The notes beneath the pieces are model-generated. The model saw nothing but the letters and a program-made list of their open reading frames with translations, was not told where the DNA came from and made no database searches. Below are positions 14,384 to 21,800 of a DNA stretch of 21,800 nucleotides, piece by piece. Where the stretch lies: positions 1 through 21,800 of the forward strand of contig JAGWXJ010000016.1 of the NCBI GenBank assembly GCA_018969935.1, given 5' to 3'. This DNA is from Alphaproteobacteria bacterium (lineage in GTDB: Bacteria; Pseudomonadota; Alphaproteobacteria; Micavibrionales; UBA1664). The position numbers and the translations under genes are program-made. How positions within the stretch are numbered: the first letter of the stretch is position 1; every line of letters starts with the position of its first letter.

Positions 14384-16821
14384 CAGATATCGAGGTTGCT
14401 GACTTTAAGCGCGTTGTCCTGAATGAACTCGCGGCGCGGCTCGACAATATCGCCCATCAGTGTAGTGAAGATTTCCGATGCTTTTTCGGCATCTTTCACA
14501 TCCACTTTCAAAAGCGTACGGACATTCGGATCCAGCGTCGTTTCCCAAAGCTGCTCTGGGTTCATTTCACCAAGGCCTTTGTATCGCTGGATCTGCAGGC
14601 CTTTGCGGCCAAGCTCGAACACCGATGCAACAAGCGCCTGCGGCCCGGCGCAGGTACCCACATCCTTGTCCTTGGCGCGCAGCTTCACTGGCGCCGCAAA
14701 CATCTCGTTCAGCATTTCCAGCTTGCTGTGCAAGCGTATTGCCTCGGCCGAACGTTGCTGGTCCATCGTAATACGGTTGGTGTGTGTAACCCCGCGCGTG
14801 GTACAGGTGGCAACAAAACCACCGACAGGCGTAAACATAACGGCCCACTTGCCGCGCGCGCTGGCAACCTTGTTAAGGCGGTCAGTCAGCACTTTGGCTG
14901 CCTTCTCACCCATTTTGTCATCATTCTGGATTTCAGGCGCAAAGCAGCCAGCAATAGCCGCCTGCTCGATAACATCCTGGTTGCCTGTCTTGCGGACAAG
15001 GGCCTGCACCGATGGCGCAAGCTTGCGACATTCCTCGATCACGCTTTCAAAATCCTTGCCGGTACGGGTTTCCTTGCCAGCCAGAAGCGCCGTGTCATCC
15101 AGCACCGCACGGATGAGATAATCCTCCATCGCGTGGTCGTCTTTCAGATACAGCTCGGAACTATTGCCGCGCTTCACCTTGTAAAGCGGCGGCTGGGCAA
15201 TATACAGATACCCGCGCTCGATAATTTGCGGCATCTGGCGGAAGAAGAACGTCAGCAAAAGCGTACGGATGTGGCTACCGTCCACATCGGCGTCGGTCAT
15301 GATGACGATTTTGTGGTAACGCGTTTTCTCGACATCAAACTCGTCACGGCCAATGCCTGTACCAAGCGCCGTAATCAGTGTGCCGATTTCTGCGGAGTTG
15401 AGCATACGGTCAAAACGCGCACGCTCGACGTTCAGAATTTTACCACGAAGCGGCAGAATAGCTTGGTTTTTACGGTCACGTGCCTGCTTGGCCGAACCAC
15501 CTGCCGAGTCACCCTCGACAATAAATATTTCGGATTTGCTTGGGTCGCGCTCTTGGCAATCGGCAAGTTTGCCGGGCAGTGACGATATATCAAGCACACC
15601 CTTGCGGCGTGTCAGGTCACGCGCCTTGCGTGCGGCTTCGCGCGCTGTCGCAGCTTCGATGATTTTGCCGACAATCTTTTTGGCATCCTGCGGGTTTTCT
15701 TCAAACCATGTGGAAAGCGCCTCGCCCACGATGTTCTCGACAACAGGGCGCACTTCCGAAGAAACAAGCTTGTCCTTGGTCTGTGACGAGAACTTGGGGT
15801 CAGGCACCTTGACGGAAAGAACGCAAGTCAAACCTTCGCGCATATCCTCGCCCGTCAGCTCGATTTTCTCCTTCTTCAGAAGGCCGCTGTCATTGGCGTA
15901 TTTGTTGATGCAGCGTGTAAGCGCCGCACGGAAACCGGCAAGGTGCGTACCGCCATCGCGCTGCGGGATGTTGTTGGTAAAGCACTGCATGGATTCGTGG
16001 TAGCTGTCCGTCCACTCCATCGCGGCTTCAACTGTAATCCCTGCATCCTGCCCCTTTACGGATACGGTGGGCTTGAACAACGGGGTTTTGTTGCGGTCCA
16101 GCCAGTCAACGAAAGCGGCAATCCCGCCCTCGAAATGGAAACGCGTTTCCTTTTTGTCATCCGTACGGTTATCGACAAACAGGATGTTGACGCCGGAGTT
16201 AAGGAACGCAAGCTCGCGGAAGCGGTCTTCAAGCGTCGAGAAATCGAATACGGTTTTGGTAAACGTGGCGGGTGAAGGCAGGAACGTGACTTCTGTTCCG
16301 TTACGGCCTGTCCACTCTTTCACGGCCTTCAGCGGGGCCTCGGCCTCGCCGTGGCGGAAACGCATGTACCATTCATGCCCTTGGCGCCACACACGCAAAT
16401 CAAGATATTCCGAAAGTGCGTTCACAACCGATACGCCCACGCCGTGCAAACCGCCGGATACCTTGTAGGAATTCTGGTCGAATTTACCGCCGGCATGCAG
16501 CTGGGTCATGATGACCTCGGCAGCCGAAACACCTTCCGATTTATGGATGTCGACAGGAATACCGCGGCCGTTATCGCGCACCGTGCACGAACCATCAGGG
16601 TTGAGGCTGATGTAAATTTCATCACAGTGGCCTGCAAGGCTTTCGTCGATGGCGTTGTCGACAACCTCGTACACCATGTGGTGCAGGCCCGAACCGTCAT
16701 CGGTATCGCCGATATACATGCCGGGGCGTTTGCGAACGGCATCAAGGCCCTTCAAAACTTTGATGGATTCTGCGCCGTAAGAGGCTTCGGTTTCTGATTT
16801 TTTCACTGCTTTTTCAGCCAT
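14383..16821 (-). CDS. gyrB: GyrB, DNA gyrase subunit B
   Basis: GyrB is the ATPase and TOPRIM subunit of DNA gyrase, which introduces negative supercoils with GyrA. Its 812 residues compare with 804 in E. coli. The GHKL ATPase domain shows EVVDNAIDES (catalytic Glu and Mg-binding Asn), DNGRGIPVD, LHAGGKF and GGLHGVGVSVVNAL. The transducer has LVSSEVRPVVE. The TOPRIM domain has FIVEGDSAGGSAKQARDR, LPLRGKILNVE and the metal-binding IMTDADVDGSHIRTLLLTFFFR. QRYKGLGEMNPEQLWETTLDP marks the C-terminal end. The 165-residue insert of E. coli GyrB is present in related form (NSSELYLKDDHAMEDYL onward). The ATG at 16821 has only a weak ribosome binding site. A terminator upstream separates it from the EamA gene, so it uses its own promoter. 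Confidence 0.99.
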   Translation of the reverse strand: MAEKAVKKSETEASYGAESIKVLKGLDAVRKRPGMYIGDTDDGSGLHHMVYEVVDNAIDESLAGHCDEIYISLNPDGSCTVRDNGRGIPVDIHKSEGVSAAEVIMTQLHAGGKFDQNSYKVSGGLHGVGVSVVNALSEYLDLRVWRQGHEWYMRFRHGEAEAPLKAVKEWTGRNGTEVTFLPSPATFTKTVFDFSTLEDRFRELAFLNSGVNILFVDNRTDDKKETRFHFEGGIAAFVDWLDRNKTPLFKPTVSVKGQDAGITVEAAMEWTDSYHESMQCFTNNIPQRDGGTHLAGFRAALTRCINKYANDSGLLKKEKIELTGEDMREGLTCVLSVKVPDPKFSSQTKDKLVSSEVRPVVENIVGEALSTWFEENPQDAKKIVGKIIEAATAREAARKARDLTRRKGVLDISSLPGKLADCQERDPSKSEIFIVEGDSAGGSAKQARDRKNQAILPLRGKILNVERARFDRMLNSAEIGTLITALGTGIGRDEFDVEKTRYHKIVIMTDADVDGSHIRTLLLTFFFRQMPQIIERGYLYIAQPPLYKVKRGNSSELYLKDDHAMEDYLIRAVLDDTALLAGKETRTGKDFESVIEECRKLAPSVQALVRKTGNQDVIEQAAIAGCFAPEIQNDDKMGEKAAKVLTDRLNKVASARGKWAVMFTPVGGFVATCTTRGVTHTNRITMDQQRSAEAIRLHSKLEMLNEMFAAPVKLRAKDKDVGTCAGPQALVASVFELGRKGLQIQRYKGLGEMNPEQLWETTLDPNVRTLLKVDVKDAEKASEIFTTLMGDIVEPRREFIQDNALKVSNLDI

Positions 16822-16848
16822 GTTTTTTCTCGAGGGTTTGAACGCCTG

Positions 16849-16878
16849 AAACTAGCAGAAAACAGCCCCGAACACCAA
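16849..16878 (-). promoter_or_regulatory. Predicted gyrB promoter
   Basis: On the minus strand TTGGTG (16878-16873) and TAGTTT (16854-16849, in the context GCTAGTTT) are 18 bases apart. The expected start gives a leader of about 20 bases. The position after the upstream terminator makes sense, but the match is moderate. Confidence 0.4.
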
Positions 16879-16890
16879 ACAAAAAGCGGC

Positions 16891-16912
16891 AAAAAAACCC
16901 GCGGTTTTCCGC
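16891..16912 (-). terminator. Intrinsic terminator after the EamA-type gene
   Basis: Reading the minus strand, GCGG-AAAA-CCGC (16912-16901) is followed by GGG and seven T (16897-16891). An alternative pairing, AAAACC-GCG-GGTTTT, overlaps it. It begins directly at the stop codon of the EamA-type gene and precedes the gyrB promoter. Confidence 0.7.
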
Positions 16913-16914
16913 CA

Positions 16915-17787
16915 TTAGAAGCGCGTCAAAACCACCAAAATGATTGACGTTATGACAATACCAAATCCCGCTACTTTATCGGTGTCATCCGCACGGCCGG
17001 CAAGGTGGTAAAAACCTGCCACAAACAGGGGCGCTGTCAGGCCAATCACGGTCACATAGGCGGGGTTGGGCACATAGGTGTATGCGATATTTTTGGTAGC
17101 AATATGCGTAACCGAACAAACAGCCATGATGGCCGCACTGGCAAGCAACGCGCGGTTAGGCTTCAGGTTGCCCGTAAACTGCGGTGTTACAACCGATGCA
17201 CCGCCATAAAACAAAAGCATCAGGGCGCACTGGATCACGATATACGCAACCGCCGCATCAAACGGTTTGCCGCCCGCATCCATTGCCGTCTTCCCCAAAA
17301 TGCTGACAGCCGCCATGATGACAATCACGGGCGCCAGTTTTTTCATGACAGCAAAACTCACATCGCAATGCCGCAGGCGTAAGGCAAAATAACCCGCCGC
17401 CGCAAAACACAGGGCTATGCCTGCTGCAACCAGGGGCTTTGCGGCATACGCATCAATCTGGCTTGGCGTCAGTGCACACCACGCGACAAACGTCATGAGC
17501 ACGGAAAGCGGCTCGATGCGTGTCGTAACCCCCGCCCCGTGGTCTTTGGCCGAGCCGTAATACAAGGCATCAGACCCGCATATCAGTACCGATAGCGCAA
17601 CCATACAAAGATAAAACTGCGGGTTGGAAGGCCACTCGATAAACAGCGCCACGGGCATCAGCGCGGCAAGCGAACAAAAACGCAGCCAGAACAACCGCGC
17701 AACCGTCGGGTGCTTCTGGTACTCGCTTAGCAACGCCATCGCGGCAACCGTAACGGCCGCAACAATCGAAAGCGGTACCCAGATCAT
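16915..17787 (-). CDS. EamA/DMT-family transporter-like membrane protein
   Basis: This 290-residue, very hydrophobic protein has about ten transmembrane helices in two similar halves. The layout and size are those of the drug/metabolite transporter (DMT, EamA) superfamily, for example the helices ending at LICGSDALYYGSAKDHGAG and the closing VAGFGIVITSIILVVL. In such proteins each half is an EamA repeat; here the first half is clearer than the second. The substrate cannot be inferred. The start codon overlaps the recF stop as ATGA (17787-17784), so it is translationally coupled to recF, although a DNA repair link is unlikely. An intrinsic terminator follows directly. Confidence 0.8.
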   Translation of the reverse strand: MIWVPLSIVAAVTVAAMALLSEYQKHPTVARLFWLRFCSLAALMPVALFIEWPSNPQFYLCMVALSVLICGSDALYYGSAKDHGAGVTTRIEPLSVLMTFVAWCALTPSQIDAYAAKPLVAAGIALCFAAAGYFALRLRHCDVSFAVMKKLAPVIVIMAAVSILGKTAMDAGGKPFDAAVAYIVIQCALMLLFYGGASVVTPQFTGNLKPNRALLASAAIMAVCSVTHIATKNIAYTYVPNPAYVTVIGLTAPLFVAGFYHLAGRADDTDKVAGFGIVITSIILVVLTRF

Positions 17788-18938
17788 GCCGCCTCGCGCA
17801 ATGTATCCGCGCCAACATGCATATGGCGTGCATGGCCCATCACATCCGCAAACACATGGGCATCCGTACCCGTGATAAACACCTGCGCCTTGAGCGCACC
17901 AAGTATATCAAACAAGGCCGCCCGCCTGCGGGCATCAAAATGCGCGGCAATTTCATCAAGCAGCAATACGGGTGCCGCATCGCGCACATCGCGCGTGCGT
18001 ACGGCATGCGCCAGCACAAGGCCGGTCAACAGCGCCTTCTGCTCGCCCGTTGAACACTGCGCGGCAGGCATCCCCTTATCGGCATACTTCACTTGCAAAT
18101 CGGTGCGGTGCGGGCCTACGCAGGCGCTGCCGTTTTCACCATCAAACGCGCGGGATGCCGCGAGGCGTTCGCGCATCCTGTCCTCCACGTCCAACGCAGG
18201 CGCACTTAACAGGCTTTCCTCGATACCGCCCGTAAGCGCCATTTGCGCAACGGGGAAACCCGTACCTTCCAATATGCCGCCAACATGCGCGGCAAGGCTA
18301 TCCAGCGTTTGCAGGCGCGCGGCTGCAATTGCCACGCCCGTTTCCGCCATCGTGGCCTCAAGCGATGTCAGCCACATGGGGTCGGCGGCCATTTTTTTGT
18401 CCTGATACTGCTCGCGCAAGAGGCGCGCGCGCTGCGATAAAACACTTTCGTACCGCGTCACGCGGCCCGCATGCGCAGGGTCAAAGGCATACACGAGCCT
18501 GTCAAAAAACCTGCGGCGCTCCGATGCCGCATCGCCAAACAGGCCGTCCATCTGCGGCGTCAGCCACACACACGATATGTATTCCGATACATCCGCCTGC
18601 GCCTTCAAATCCACGCCGTTCACACGCACGACACGCCTATCGGTGCCGTTCGTGCTTTCGCGCATGCCTGTCCCAATCCGTACTTCGCCCACAGGGCTTT
18701 CAACAACGGCGGCAACACTCCACGCCACATGCTGGGGCGCCTCACGGTTCTTGATATCCACCATCTTGGCACCGCGTAAGCCCCGCCCCGGCGTGAGCAG
18801 GCTTACAGCCTCCAGCACGTTTGTTTTGCCGGCACCGTTATGCCCCGTCAGCACAACAAAACCCGCGCCAAGCTCCGTCATCACCGCATCGCGGTAATTG
18901 CGGAAGGCATGAAGCTGCAGGGAACGGACAAAAGCCAT
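17784..18938 (-). CDS. recF: RecF, DNA replication and repair ATPase
   Basis: RecF binds gapped DNA and, with RecO and RecR, loads RecA. Its 384 residues compare with 357 in E. coli. The N-terminus RSLQLHAFRNY is the family start, followed by Walker A GHNGAGKT (residues 32-39) and the typical LLTPGRGLRGA. The middle part WLTPQMDGLFGDAASERRRFFDRLVY is a RecF hallmark. The ABC signature is CSTGEQKALLTGLVLAHA, and Walker B is PVLLLDEIAAHFD. dnaN lies upstream but is separated by a strong terminator. TATAGT (18949-18944) lies five bases before the ATG with no ribosome binding site, so recF may also start a leaderless message; no good -35 is seen. The downstream EamA-type gene overlaps by four bases. 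Confidence 0.98.
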   Translation of the reverse strand: MAFVRSLQLHAFRNYRDAVMTELGAGFVVLTGHNGAGKTNVLEAVSLLTPGRGLRGAKMVDIKNREAPQHVAWSVAAVVESPVGEVRIGTGMRESTNGTDRRVVRVNGVDLKAQADVSEYISCVWLTPQMDGLFGDAASERRRFFDRLVYAFDPAHAGRVTRYESVLSQRARLLREQYQDKKMAADPMWLTSLEATMAETGVAIAAARLQTLDSLAAHVGGILEGTGFPVAQMALTGGIEESLLSAPALDVEDRMRERLAASRAFDGENGSACVGPHRTDLQVKYADKGMPAAQCSTGEQKALLTGLVLAHAVRTRDVRDAAPVLLLDEIAAHFDARRRAALFDILGALKAQVFITGTDAHVFADVMGHARHMHVGADTLREAA

Positions 18939-18960
18939 GGCTAACTATAACGCACCAAAG

Positions 18961-18993
18961 AAAACGCGGGTGGGTTTTTTAACCCTGCCCGCG
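18961..18993 (-). terminator. Strong intrinsic terminator between dnaN and recF
   Basis: On the minus strand CGCGGG...CCCGCG forms the base of the stem (18993-18988 with 18970-18965) and GGGTT/AACCC the top, with one small bulge and an A-rich loop. The T-rich tail TTTTCTTT starts at 18964. It ends the dnaN transcript 23 bases before the recF start, so recF needs its own promoter or read-through. Confidence 0.85.
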
Positions 18994-19023
18994 AAGTTTT
19001 CCTAGGAATGGTAATACAAAAAA

Positions 19024-20142
19024 CTAGACGCGCAGCGGCATCAGCACATACAAGGCGCTTTCATCGGATGCGTCTTGGATGATGGTGGGGCCGGTACCGT
19101 CAGCCAGCGACATGCGGCAGCCATCGCTATCGATTTGCTGGGTAATATCAAGCAGATAACGCGAGTTGAACCCGATCTCGAGGGCAACCTTGTCGTTATT
19201 GATCTCGATTTCTTCGGTAGCCGAACCGGAATCGGGGCTCTGGGCCGAGAGCATCATGCCCTTGCCGTTGATGGTGATTTTAACGGCGCGCGTTTTTTCC
19301 GATGAAATGGTCGAAACGCGGTCAATCGCCCCGCTGAATACCTTGGGGTCGACTTCGATGATCTGGTTGTTGTCGTTCGGGATGACTTTCTCGTAATCGG
19401 GGAAGGTCCCGTCAATCAGCTTCGATGTCATTTCAATATGGTCGACAGCAAAGCGGATTTTGTTTTCCGAAAGCGATACGCGCACCTTGTCGGCAGCTTC
19501 CTCAAGCAGCTTGCGAAGCTCGGCAACCGTTTTGCGCGGCACGATAACGCCGGGCATTTTCTCGGCGCCTTCAGGCAGCGGCATCTGGAAGCGCGCAAGG
19601 CGGTGGCCGTCCGTGGCAACCGCGCGCATCACCGATACGCCGTTGGCCTTGGCGGCATGCACGTAAATACCGTTGAGGTAGTAGCGCGTTTCATCGGCCG
19701 ACATCGCAAAACGCGTCTTGTCGATAAGGTCGCGCATGGAAGCGGCAGGCACGCTGAAGTTTACATCCATGTCGCCGCGGCCCAGCTCGGGGAAGTCGGC
19801 AACAGGCAGACACGACAGCTTGAATGTGGAGCGGCCCGATTTGACCGTCATCATCGCGCCAGACCCTTCAAGGATCATGTCCACGTTGCCGCCATCGGGC
19901 AGCTTGCGCACGATATCGTGCAGCGTGTGTGCGGGCGCAGTCGTGGCGCCGACAACCTGTACGGTCGCGGGCACGGTTTCGTTGATTTCAAGGTCCATGT
20001 CGGTGGCGGAAAGGCTCAGGGAGCCTTCCTTCGCCTGCAAACGGACGTTGGAAAGAATTGGAATGGTATTGCGGCGCTCCACAACGCTCTGGACGTGGGA
20101 GAGGGCACGCATCAAATCGGCACGGCTAATCGTCAGTTTCAT
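19024..20142 (-). CDS. dnaN: DnaN, DNA polymerase III beta sliding clamp
   Basis: DnaN is the ring-shaped processivity clamp of the replicative polymerase, and also binds Hda, MutS and other partners. Its length of 372 residues compares with 366 in E. coli. It starts with MKLTISRADLMRALSHVQSVVERRNTIPILSNVRLQ, a well conserved N-terminus (positions 20142-20035). Later features are the second-domain RYYLNGIYVHA and ATDGHRLAR, the KTVAELRKLLEE segment, DGTFPDYEKVIP, the third-domain FNSRYLLDI, and the closing YVLMPLRV, which carries the conserved C-terminal LMPxR(V/L). The gene has its own promoter region, a strong terminator downstream, and lies next to mltG rather than dnaA. Confidence 0.99.
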   Translation of the reverse strand: MKLTISRADLMRALSHVQSVVERRNTIPILSNVRLQAKEGSLSLSATDMDLEINETVPATVQVVGATTAPAHTLHDIVRKLPDGGNVDMILEGSGAMMTVKSGRSTFKLSCLPVADFPELGRGDMDVNFSVPAASMRDLIDKTRFAMSADETRYYLNGIYVHAAKANGVSVMRAVATDGHRLARFQMPLPEGAEKMPGVIVPRKTVAELRKLLEEAADKVRVSLSENKIRFAVDHIEMTSKLIDGTFPDYEKVIPNDNNQIIEVDPKVFSGAIDRVSTISSEKTRAVKITINGKGMMLSAQSPDSGSATEEIEINNDKVALEIGFNSRYLLDITQQIDSDGCRMSLADGTGPTIIQDASDESALYVLMPLRV

Positions 20143-20147
20143 GGCTG

Positions 20148-20161
20148 TTAAGGCCCCTTAA
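20148..20161. promoter_or_regulatory. Perfect 14-bp dyad in front of dnaN
   Basis: TTAAGG-CC-CCTTAA lies six bases upstream of the dnaN start codon. On the minus strand its AAGGGG also serves as a purine-rich stretch, about 11 bases from the ATG and therefore rather far for a ribosome binding site. It could be an operator or a small RNA structure controlling dnaN translation. Confidence 0.4.
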
Positions 20162-20177
20162 AGTATGATTCTCATTA

Positions 20178-20205
20178 GCTATAGCATGCCCCGTAAACCT
20201 GCCAA
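20178..20205 (-). promoter_or_regulatory. Predicted dnaN promoter
   Basis: On the minus strand TTGGCA (20205-20200) and TATAGC (20183-20178) are 16 bases apart, close to the sigma-70 pattern. The expected leader before dnaN is about 30 bases and includes the TTAAGG dyad. Confidence 0.5.
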
Positions 20206-20242
20206 GCAGGATTCAGGACATAACGCGGGAAAAGTCCACAGA

Positions 20243-20251
20243 TTATCCCCA
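20243..20251 (+). promoter_or_regulatory. DnaA-box-like 9-mer upstream of dnaN
   Basis: TTATCCCCA differs from the consensus DnaA box TTATCCACA at one base. It sits between the mltG stop and the dnaN promoter, about 40 bases upstream of the -35. A second, poorer match (TCCACA at 20235-20240) adjoins it. The 112-base gap is too short for a full oriC. Confidence 0.35.
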
Positions 20252-20254
20252 AAA

Positions 20255-21223
20255 CTACCTGTTTTTCTGGACAGCGCGCCACTTGGCCACATTGGCCTCG
20301 TGCTCCTGCATGGTGCGGGCAAACACATGCCCGCCTGTGCCGTCGGCTACAAAGTAAAGGTAGTCGTTGGTTTCAGGGTTCAAGACCGCCTCTATGGCGG
20401 CCACGCCGGGGTTGCAAATGGGCCCGGGCGGAATCCCCGCATATTTATAGGTATTGTAAGGCGAATCGGTTTCAAGATGCGCGTACAACACCCGCTCGAT
20501 TTTCGATTGCCCCTTCGTTATCGCGTAAATGACGGTCGGATCCGATTGCAAACGCATCCCCGCGCGCAAACGGTTTACAAAAACGCCCGCAATACGCGCG
20601 CGCTCGGCCCCGATGCCCGTTTCCTTTTCTACGACGGATGCCAGCGCCAAAGCCTGTTCCTTGGTTGTAAAGGGCAGGTTGGGCGCCCGCTTTTCCCAAA
20701 GTGCATCCAGCGCATTTGTCATGGCCGTTTGCATGCGGGCCAGCATCTTGGCGCGGTCATCGTTGCGCGAATAGGTATAGGTATCGGGCATCACGCTGCC
20801 CTCGGGCGGTGCGGCTACTTGGCCCGTCATGGCATCAGCCGCATTGATGATGGCCGCAACATCGTGGCTGGTAAGCCCCTCGGCCACAGTGACTTTACGA
20901 ATGTACACATCACCCTTCTCGATTTTATCAATCGCGGCGTTAAGGCTGATATGCGCGGGGAAAAGATATTCACCGGCCTTGAGGCTCTGGCCACTACCCG
21001 AAAGTTTTACAACCGCCATAAACGCATAAGGCTCGCCTATCACGCCCTCGTTTTTCAGTTGCGTCGCCATCGCCCGCACACCCGTGCCGGATTCAATAAG
21101 GACAAGTTTTTCGGTCTGTAGCGGCCCGTCTTTTTTGGCGTATGCCATAAGCCCGTAAAGCGCGCCCGCTGCACTCACCCCTAACAAAACCAGTATGGTT
21201 GCAAGGGCAAGTATCGCGCGCAT
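20255..21223 (-). CDS. mltG: MltG, endolytic murein transglycosylase
   Basis: MltG (YceG family) is an inner-membrane endolytic transglycosylase that cleaves nascent glycan strands in the periplasm and so sets their length. Its 322 residues start with a TM helix (about 3-27). The YceG domain has LASVVEKETGIGAERARIAGVFVNRLRAGMRLQSDPT, with the catalytic Glu in the VEKET motif. YNTYKYAGIPPGPICNPGVAAIEA and the closing YLYFVADGTGGHVFARTMQEHEANVAKWR follow, all hallmark blocks. The ATG lies three bases after the fabF stop, with AAGG in the fabF end as ribosome binding site. The fabF-mltG order follows the known acpP-fabF-mltG arrangement, which links lipid and cell wall synthesis. Confidence 0.97.
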   Translation of the reverse strand: MRAILALATILVLLGVSAAGALYGLMAYAKKDGPLQTEKLVLIESGTGVRAMATQLKNEGVIGEPYAFMAVVKLSGSGQSLKAGEYLFPAHISLNAAIDKIEKGDVYIRKVTVAEGLTSHDVAAIINAADAMTGQVAAPPEGSVMPDTYTYSRNDDRAKMLARMQTAMTNALDALWEKRAPNLPFTTKEQALALASVVEKETGIGAERARIAGVFVNRLRAGMRLQSDPTVIYAITKGQSKIERVLYAHLETDSPYNTYKYAGIPPGPICNPGVAAIEAVLNPETNDYLYFVADGTGGHVFARTMQEHEANVAKWRAVQKNR

Positions 21224-21226
21224 GGC

Positions 21227-21800
21227 CTACACAGCCTTCATGACAATGGATGCGTTGGTCCCGCCAAACCCAAAGGAATTGGATAACGCGACCTTCACGC
21301 GCTTTTCCTTGGCCTTGTTGGGTACAAGATCAATCCCCGCGCAGTCATCCGATACGTCCGCAAGGTTGAGGGTCGGCGGAAGCACGCCCGTTTCAATCGC
21401 CTTGATGGAATAAATGGCTTCAACGGCACCGGCCGCGCCCAGCAGGTGCCCGATGGACGACTTGGTGGACGACATGGATACCGTGTTAAGCGCATTCCCG
21501 AACAGGCGCTTGATGGCCGTGCATTCGATACCGTCACCAACGGGCGTCGATGTGCCATGGGCATTGATGTAATCGATATCCTCGGGGTTGACGCCGGCGC
21601 GGTTCAGGGCCGCCTGCATGGCGCGGTAACCGCCGTCACCGTTCTCGGCGGGGGATGTAATGTGGTACGCATCGCCCGAAAGGCCGTAACCGACAACTTC
21701 GGCATAAATTTTGGCGCCGCGTTTTTTCGCGTGCTCGTATTCCTCAAGCACAACGACGCCCGCGCCTTCGGCAATCACAAAACCGTCACGGCCTTTGTCA
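21227..21800 (-). CDS. fabF: FabF, 3-oxoacyl-ACP synthase II, C-terminal part (partial, runs off the window end)
   Basis: This is the C-terminal 190 or so residues of a condensing enzyme of fatty acid elongation that joins malonyl-ACP to acyl-ACP. The frame is open to the window end and the start lies outside. DGFVIAEGAGVVVLEE is followed by NAHGTSTPVGD with the first active-site His. SSTKSSIGHLLGAAGAVEAI carries the conserved Lys and the second active-site His. LSNSFGFGGTNASIVMK ends the protein with the KAS Gly-rich loop. The nucleophilic Cys lies outside the window. FabF rather than FabB fits the STKSSIGHLLGAAG pattern and the neighbouring mltG. The stop is TAG at 21229-21227. Confidence 0.96.
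   Translation of the reverse strand, partial: DKGRDGFVIAEGAGVVVLEEYEHAKKRGAKIYAEVVGYGLSGDAYHITSPAENGDGGYRAMQAALNRAGVNPEDIDYINAHGTSTPVGDGIECTAIKRLFGNALNTVSMSSTKSSIGHLLGAAGAVEAIYSIKAIETGVLPPTLNLADVSDDCAGIDLVPNKAKEKRVKVALSNSFGFGGTNASIVMKAV

Noticed and set aside
14362..15582. A 406-codon open frame on the plus strand opposite gyrB
   Set aside because: It lies fully antisense to the well supported gyrB and lipoprotein genes, and its composition (many His, Arg and Cys) is that of a shadow frame.
20143..20254. A chromosomal origin upstream of dnaN
   Set aside because: Only one good DnaA-box-like 9-mer and no AT-rich unwinding region fit in this 112-base gap.
20165..21121. A 318-codon open frame on the plus strand opposite mltG
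   Set aside because: It is antisense to mltG, which has all family motifs; no domain or ribosome binding site supports the plus-strand frame.
1..21800. CRISPR arrays, insertion sequences, attachment sites or tandem repeats
   Set aside because: No repeated units, transposase or integrase frames, or tRNA-end duplications were seen on reading both strands.

Overview
The window (about 55% G+C by eye, gene-dense, very short intergenic gaps) looks like a chromosomal segment of an alphaproteobacterium. Supporting signs are the hflK-hflC-degP order, the alphaproteobacterial style of gyrB, dnaN, recF and mltG, and a good match to the EcfG general-stress promoter (GGAAC-N17-CGTT). A Micavibrio-like lineage is possible, but that is a guess. 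No insertion sequence, integrase, CRISPR array or rRNA gene is visible.

Region 1 (1-3838, plus strand) is an envelope proteostasis and tRNA modification cluster: the 3' end of hflK, then hflC, a DegP/HtrA periplasmic protease-chaperone and miaA. DegP and miaA overlap by 4 bases. Region 2 (3878-8469, plus strand) is mixed: a PcfJ-like protein of unknown role, a solitary FlgC-type rod protein, a secreted SIMPL-domain protein and a nicotinate phosphoribosyltransferase overlapping it by 4 bases. Region 3 (8477-9606) holds a Cys-rich Csp-type copper-storage protein (minus) and a DUF4142-like exported protein (plus). They diverge from a short intergenic region carrying the EcfG-type promoter inside overlapping palindromes. 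A tRNA-Thr(UGU) gene (minus) follows.

Region 4 (9758-14076, plus strand) is the most interesting part: a three-gene operon made of a DotM/IcmP homologue, an unrecognised 186-residue membrane-anchored protein, and a DotL/IcmO-type coupling ATPase. This is the core of a type IVB secretion or conjugation coupling complex. It sits among housekeeping genes, and in Legionella dotM and dotL are direct neighbours without the middle gene. The DotL C-terminal tail, the adaptor-binding part in Legionella, looks lineage-specific.

Region 5 (14084-21800, minus strand) runs back toward the T4BSS operon: fabF (partial), mltG, dnaN, terminator, recF, an EamA-type transporter overlapping recF, terminator, gyrB, and a small lipoprotein whose start overlaps the gyrB stop (TGATG). 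The classic dnaN-recF-gyrB replication cluster is present, but fabF-mltG takes the place of dnaA. The lipoprotein and dotL converge with only 7 bases between their stop codons.

Several intergenic regions contain a -10-like element beginning GCTA, often 16-18 bases from a TTG-type -35. Two of the predicted starts (PcfJ-like and FlgC-like) would give leaderless or nearly leaderless mRNAs.
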